Origin: Gammaproteobacteria bacterium
GTDB taxonomy: Bacteria; Pseudomonadota; Gammaproteobacteria; Steroidobacterales; SZUA-146
Assembly (NCBI GenBank): GCA_003228965.1
Contig: QIGP01000046.1
Location: 1-11,212 of the forward strand
Direction of reading: 5' to 3'
DNA length: 11,212 nucleotides
Under the pieces are notes generated by a model that worked only from the letters and a program-made list of their open reading frames with translations, was not told where the DNA came from and searched no databases. The translations under genes were made by a program, and so were the position numbers. The first letter of the stretch is position 1. Each line of letters opens with the position of its first letter. Below, in pieces: positions 7,309 through 11,212 of the stretch.

Positions 7309-7630
7309 ATGAGTTTTTCAATCGCACATGGAGTTCGAGATAGGTCAGTTTCTACAGGCGCCGCCCACCGGTATGCGTAAGAACTACTAAAGCACGTTCT
7401 ACGTTTATGTCATTGGTGCCCCAGGTGTAGCGTCCTTTTTTAAGCCCTGGTAGTGGACAGCCCTTCGTTCGAGGGCGACGCGTACATCAACAAACTTCGA
7501 AAACGGAATTCACGATAAAAAGTGGGCACGCATAACAAAAGTCGTTGCGGGGCCAAATAGAATCAGTGGCTATGGGTTTTGTGGTCGGAATCATCAAAAC
7601 ACGCAGATAAAAATCTTGAATAGTGCCTAA
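7309..7630 (+). pseudogene. Unidentified decayed gene
   Basis: A good ribosome site (AAGGAG, about 7293-7298) precedes ATG 7309 (MSFSIAH). The best protein-like reading then lies in frame 2 from about 7328 (MEFEIGQFLQAPPTGMRKNY). It is interrupted by TAA after that segment and by TAG after FYVYVIGAPGVASFFKPW, and then runs on (TALRSRATRTSTNFENGIHD and beyond) to TAA 7628-7630. I do not recognise the family. The long, protein-like frame with only two stops, set between other broken genes, is the argument for a pseudogene. It could also be non-coding sequence that happens to stay fairly open. Confidence 0.35.
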
Positions 7631-7700
7631 AAGTAAATGAAGGATTGCTATTATGTAAGAAAACAGCAGTATAACTAATCAGTTTTTTTGGGGAGATTAC

Positions 7701-9149
<1,449 letters not shown>

Positions 9150-9184
9150 TTAAATAGAGGGTCGATAGTGTAGAAACGATCGAC

Positions 9185-9213
9185 AGAATAGTCGCTTTAA
9201 GCTGTTGCGTAAA
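9185..9213 (-). promoter_or_regulatory. Candidate ilvC promoter
   Basis: Read on the minus strand: -35 TTTACG (9208-9213), 17-nt spacer, -10 TATTCT (9185-9190), about 48 nt before the ilvC start codon. Both boxes match the sigma-70 consensus in four of six positions, the kind of weak promoter that needs an activator. An imperfect IlvY-like site covers the -35. Confidence 0.5.
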
Positions 9214-9219
9214 TTGAAA
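9205..9219. promoter_or_regulatory. Second IlvY-like operator (imperfect)
   Basis: TTGCG-N5-TGAAA repeats the layout of the perfect site at 9236-9250 (TTGCA-N5-TGCAA) with two mismatches. The two centres are 31 bp apart, about three helical turns, and this site overlaps the candidate ilvC -35. In E. coli, IlvY binds two tandem operators in the ilvY-ilvC gap, the second over the ilvC -35, and the arrangement here is the same. Confidence 0.5.
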
Positions 9220-9234
9220 TAAACTGAATCTATC

Positions 9235-9251
9235 ATTGCATTTTCTGCAAT
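9235..9251. promoter_or_regulatory. Primary IlvY-like operator
   Basis: ATTGCA (9235-9240), five bases, TGCAAT (9246-9251) form a perfect 6-bp inverted repeat of the LysR-box type. It ends 9 nt before the ilvY start and would let the protein repress its own gene. A -10-like TATCAT (9231-9236) overlaps it. Confidence 0.6.
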
Positions 9252-9260
9252 AACCGGGCG

Positions 9261-9960
9261 ATGAATACCAGGATACTGACTATTTTTCTAACTCTGGCCG
9301 ACATGCTGTACTTTGGCCGCACGGCCGACAGCTGCCACATGAGCCCCTCGACCCTCACGCGCGCCATCAACAAACTTGAAACGGAAGTGGGCGCGACGCT
9401 GTTCGAACGTGATAATCGTAGCGTGACGCTAACCCGTGAAGGCGAACTTTTTCGCCGCTATGCCATTGATTCTATTGCTCTTTGGTCATCTCTACAGAAA
9501 AGCCTGCTGGATGAAACACAGCAGCTGACGGGCTCCCTGGCGCTGTACGGCTCGGTAACAGCCAGCTGCAGCTTCATGTTCGATTTGCTGTCGCATCTGC
9601 GCAAGGAGAGCGTGCCAAACCGGGGGCTACGCTGCCACGTTTAGATTATCATCATTAGATGCTGCGCGACTCTGCGGTGTTTGATTAAAGTGATGCCGTA
9701 GTTCCCCGTTCAATACGGCCGTTCGCAGCTGTTCGCAGCTGCAATAGATCGTGAGCGTTTTGCGGTGACCATGACATCTGCTGTTTCTTACAAAAGCGTT
9801 TCTCCGGTAGGCAATAGTGAGTCAATAGCACGCTAGGCCTTTAGTTCATTCTCAAAGGATCGTTTTCGACGTCAAAAACATTCGTCTAAGGACACCAAAT
9901 TCGCAGAATCGGTGTCTATCATGGTGTTTTTGCTGAAAGCGGCTTGGTCCGATCCCCGGT
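9261..9960 (+). pseudogene. ilvY: LysR-type activator IlvY, C-terminal half broken
   Basis: The first 127 codons (ATG 9261 to TAG 9642-9644) are a clear IlvY N-terminus. They include a winged helix-turn-helix (FGRTADSCHMSPSTLTRAIN, then LFERDNRSVTLTREGELF) and the start of the effector domain (LTGSLALYGSVTASCSF). IlvY is normally about 290-300 aa and activates ilvC when it binds acetolactate or acetohydroxybutyrate. Here the frame ends just where the first effector subdomain should follow. Beyond it only faint pieces appear, in shifted frames (RERFAVTMTSAVSYKSVSP near 9750 and RFRRQKHSS with AESVSIMV near 9865-9925). A 10-bp tandem duplication (9721-9740) also breaks the frame. A product, if made, would bind DNA but lack the sensing domain. 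The N-terminal identification is sure. The extent of the decayed tail is a guess, with the A/B gene pair beginning right after it. Confidence 0.8.
9721..9740. repeat. 10-bp perfect tandem duplication
   Basis: GTTCGCAGCT occurs twice head to tail. Ten is not a multiple of three, so the duplication would shift the reading frame of the ilvY remnant. It is one visible step in that gene's decay. Confidence 0.8.
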
Positions 9961-9972
9961 CTACTTAGCCCA

Positions 9973-10566
9973 TCAAGAACGTGCGAATTCTAATAGCGAA
10001 GAAAAATTTCCTTTGTCGGTCATTCGAATTGCTGAAATGTATCGAGTCCTTGCGTTAGATTGTCGGTTGAGTTGAGCATTCCCCCAAGAGAATGGTGGTC
10101 GCCCAAGCGAGATCAATAGTAGGTCGGCCATAATTCGAGAATGACGACCGTTACCATTGGTAAACGGATGTATGTTGACCATTTTGGCATGAAATCTTAT
10201 CCCGATTTCATCGGTCGGATAAGAATCGTAGTCGATCCATGCCTTGGCATCGTCGCACAGATTTCGCAGCGCAACAGACACCATAGTGGGTGCCGTGTTG
10301 CCAATGTTTACTTCTCGTTGTCGAAACTGTCCGGCCCACCTCCATGTTTTGTCGAACATCCGCGCGTGAAGCCGTAAACAGAAGTCCACCGTCAATAAAT
10401 CCTTGGGTTTACGTTTGCCTGAAAACGCCCACTGCAACGCCTGCTGTATGTTTGTAGACTCGAATTGATCCAACTGCACTCGCGTTGAAATACCCGACGG
10501 AATCAAGTCGATAGTGTCATCGGGTGAAAGAGGTGTTGCACCGTCAGGCAGATGGTCGTTAATCAT
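9973..10566 (-). CDS. Fic-domain protein, mobile mystery protein B family
   Basis: Fic/DOC-fold protein, 197 aa, complete. Fic enzymes typically transfer AMP or another phosphate-containing group from a nucleotide to a hydroxyl of a target protein. The core motif HPFTNGNGRHSR (133-144) keeps the catalytic His133 and the phosphate-binding GNGR, but has Asn137 where the usual Fic motif has Asp/Glu for metal binding. I recall this variation as common in this family. The helix LTVDFCLRLHARMF and the WRWAGQFRQREVNIG segment are standard Fic-fold parts. I see no clear inhibitory (S/T)xxxE(G/N) motif. The gene overlaps the upstream HTH gene by 8 bp (10559-10566), with GAGAGA inside that gene as ribosome site, so translation is probably coupled. 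The family name (TIGR02613) reflects repeated occurrence on mobile elements. A toxin-like role is inferred. Confidence 0.92.
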   Translation of the reverse strand: MINDHLPDGATPLSPDDTIDLIPSGISTRVQLDQFESTNIQQALQWAFSGKRKPKDLLTVDFCLRLHARMFDKTWRWAGQFRQREVNIGNTAPTMVSVALRNLCDDAKAWIDYDSYPTDEIGIRFHAKMVNIHPFTNGNGRHSRIMADLLLISLGRPPFSWGNAQLNRQSNARTRYISAIRMTDKGNFSSLLEFARS

Positions 10567-11026
10567 CCCAGAAATCTCTCGGCCAGGTTCTTAGCAATTC
10601 ATCCGCGAGCAATTGAATGCTTTGCTTCTTAAACTCATCACTCGTTTCTTGAGCTTCGAGTGCCATGTGACCTTCAGTGTATCGATTGATTTCGGAAGCT
10701 TTTTTTAGCGCCCGTTGCTCCCGTAGTGCAGCAAGCGATTTATCGTGTGGAATTAAAACGTACACTACACGGCAGCCGAGCCCTTCGGCAGCGTTCGCAA
10801 GAGTATTGAGCGTAATGCTCCCTTCTGCCTCGCCTTTTTCCAGCTGTGCAATTCTGGGCTGGCTCAATCCTAGTCTCTCTCCCAGGATTCGGCTACTCAT
10901 ACCAAGTGCCGTGCGTATGGTCTTGATCCAGCCGGTTGAAGGGAGACGAACCTCTCTTGCCCACGCAAAACCATCCAAGGTCTCGTCTAACTGATTGATA
11001 TTGAGTTGTTTATTCCACTTTTTCAT
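10559..11026 (-). CDS. HTH regulator, mobile mystery protein A family
   Basis: 155-aa DNA-binding protein of the mobile mystery protein A family (TIGR02612), the usual partner of protein B downstream. Residues 1-30 are the family's N-terminal extension, including DGFAWAREVRLPSTGWIKTI. Residues 32-92 form an XRE-type helix-turn-helix (LGMSSRILGERLGLSQPRIA, then QLEKGEAEGSITLNTLANAA and the strand CRVVYVLIP). The C-terminal third is charged and helical, a candidate for contact with the Fic protein. By analogy with toxin-antitoxin operons it probably represses its own promoter, where a perfect inverted repeat covers the start region. The ATG (11024-11026) has no strong ribosome site upstream. 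A/B pairs spread horizontally, and the very AT-rich upstream sequence fits a foreign origin. Confidence 0.92.
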   Translation of the reverse strand: MKKWNKQLNINQLDETLDGFAWAREVRLPSTGWIKTIRTALGMSSRILGERLGLSQPRIAQLEKGEAEGSITLNTLANAAEGLGCRVVYVLIPHDKSLAALREQRALKKASEINRYTEGHMALEAQETSDEFKKQSIQLLADELLRTWPRDFWDD

Positions 11027-11049
11027 AGTAAGGTGTTGAAAAAATAATC

Positions 11050-11075
11050 ATTCCATTACTTAAATATAATGGAAT
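11050..11075. promoter_or_regulatory. Candidate operator of the mobile mystery A/B pair
   Basis: ATTCCATTA (11050-11058) and TAATGGAAT (11067-11075) are a perfect 9-bp inverted repeat with an 8-nt spacer. It lies 23 nt upstream of the protein A start, overlaps the last two bases of the candidate -10, and covers the likely transcription start. This is where an autorepressor would bind. Confidence 0.6.
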
Positions 11076-11102
11076 TGTATAGTTTTAATTATATATTTAC
11101 AA
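11074..11102 (-). promoter_or_regulatory. Promoter of the mobile mystery A/B pair
   Basis: On the minus strand: -35 TTGTAA (11097-11102), 17-nt spacer, -10 TACAAT (11074-11079). Boxes and spacing are close to the sigma-70 consensus. Transcription would start near 11067, giving a leader of about 40 nt. The rest of the window to 11212 is AT-rich with no gene that I can see. Confidence 0.6.
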
Positions 11103-11212
11103 TATTAAAATGGTCTTATTATTAGTTATTTATACTATTTTGATACATTCGTACCACTAACGAGAGCATCACTTTTAATATCACTAGACCCAAGGAACTG
11201 ATATCGACGGCT

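Overview
The window looks like chromosome from a marine-type gammaproteobacterium. The signs are a KefB-type antiporter, an ilvC/divergent-ilvY pair laid out as in enterobacteria, remnants of PEP-CTERM-like secreted proteins, and a 'mobile mystery' gene pair. I cannot name a genus. The window mixes intact, well-conserved genes with an unusual density of decayed ones.

Layout. 1-529 (minus) is the N-terminal part of a monovalent cation:proton antiporter running off the left edge. 530-1076 holds no gene but has two adjacent hairpins, the second a strong plus-strand terminator. 1077-1312 is a PEP-CTERM-type secreted protein gene reduced to its two ends. It shares a perfect 14-bp hairpin with the convergent gene at 1392-2357 (minus), a secreted 321-aa protein of unknown family. 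A small plus-strand ORF (2540-2755) slightly overlaps the end of the next gene. 2750-6006 (minus) is a two-gene operon: an ECF sigma factor followed by a membrane Ser/Thr kinase with TPR repeats.

6288-8128 (plus) is a gene graveyard with four consecutive broken genes. They are a six-helix membrane protein with an in-frame TGA and a frameshift, an nnrU-like gene with three stops, an unidentified remnant, and a secreted protein with two frameshifts. 8121-9137 (minus) is intact ilvC. Divergent from it, ilvY keeps its DNA-binding half but is broken after about 125 codons. The shared promoter region still carries two IlvY-like operators, one overlapping the ilvC -35. 9973-11026 (minus) is an overlapping pair: a HTH regulator (mobile mystery protein A) and a Fic-domain protein (mobile mystery protein B). 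It is preceded by an AT-rich promoter with a perfect 9-bp inverted repeat across the -10 and start region.

Working together: the kinase probably activates its sigma partner by phosphorylation. The sigma lacks the acidic motif of classical ECF factors and has Thr residues there. The A/B pair is probably autoregulated and toxin-antitoxin-like. ilvC looks cut loose from its local activator. No wholly new system is proven here. The best leads are the sigma/kinase pair, the A/B pair with its operator, the orphan secreted protein and the double-hairpin RNA candidate.
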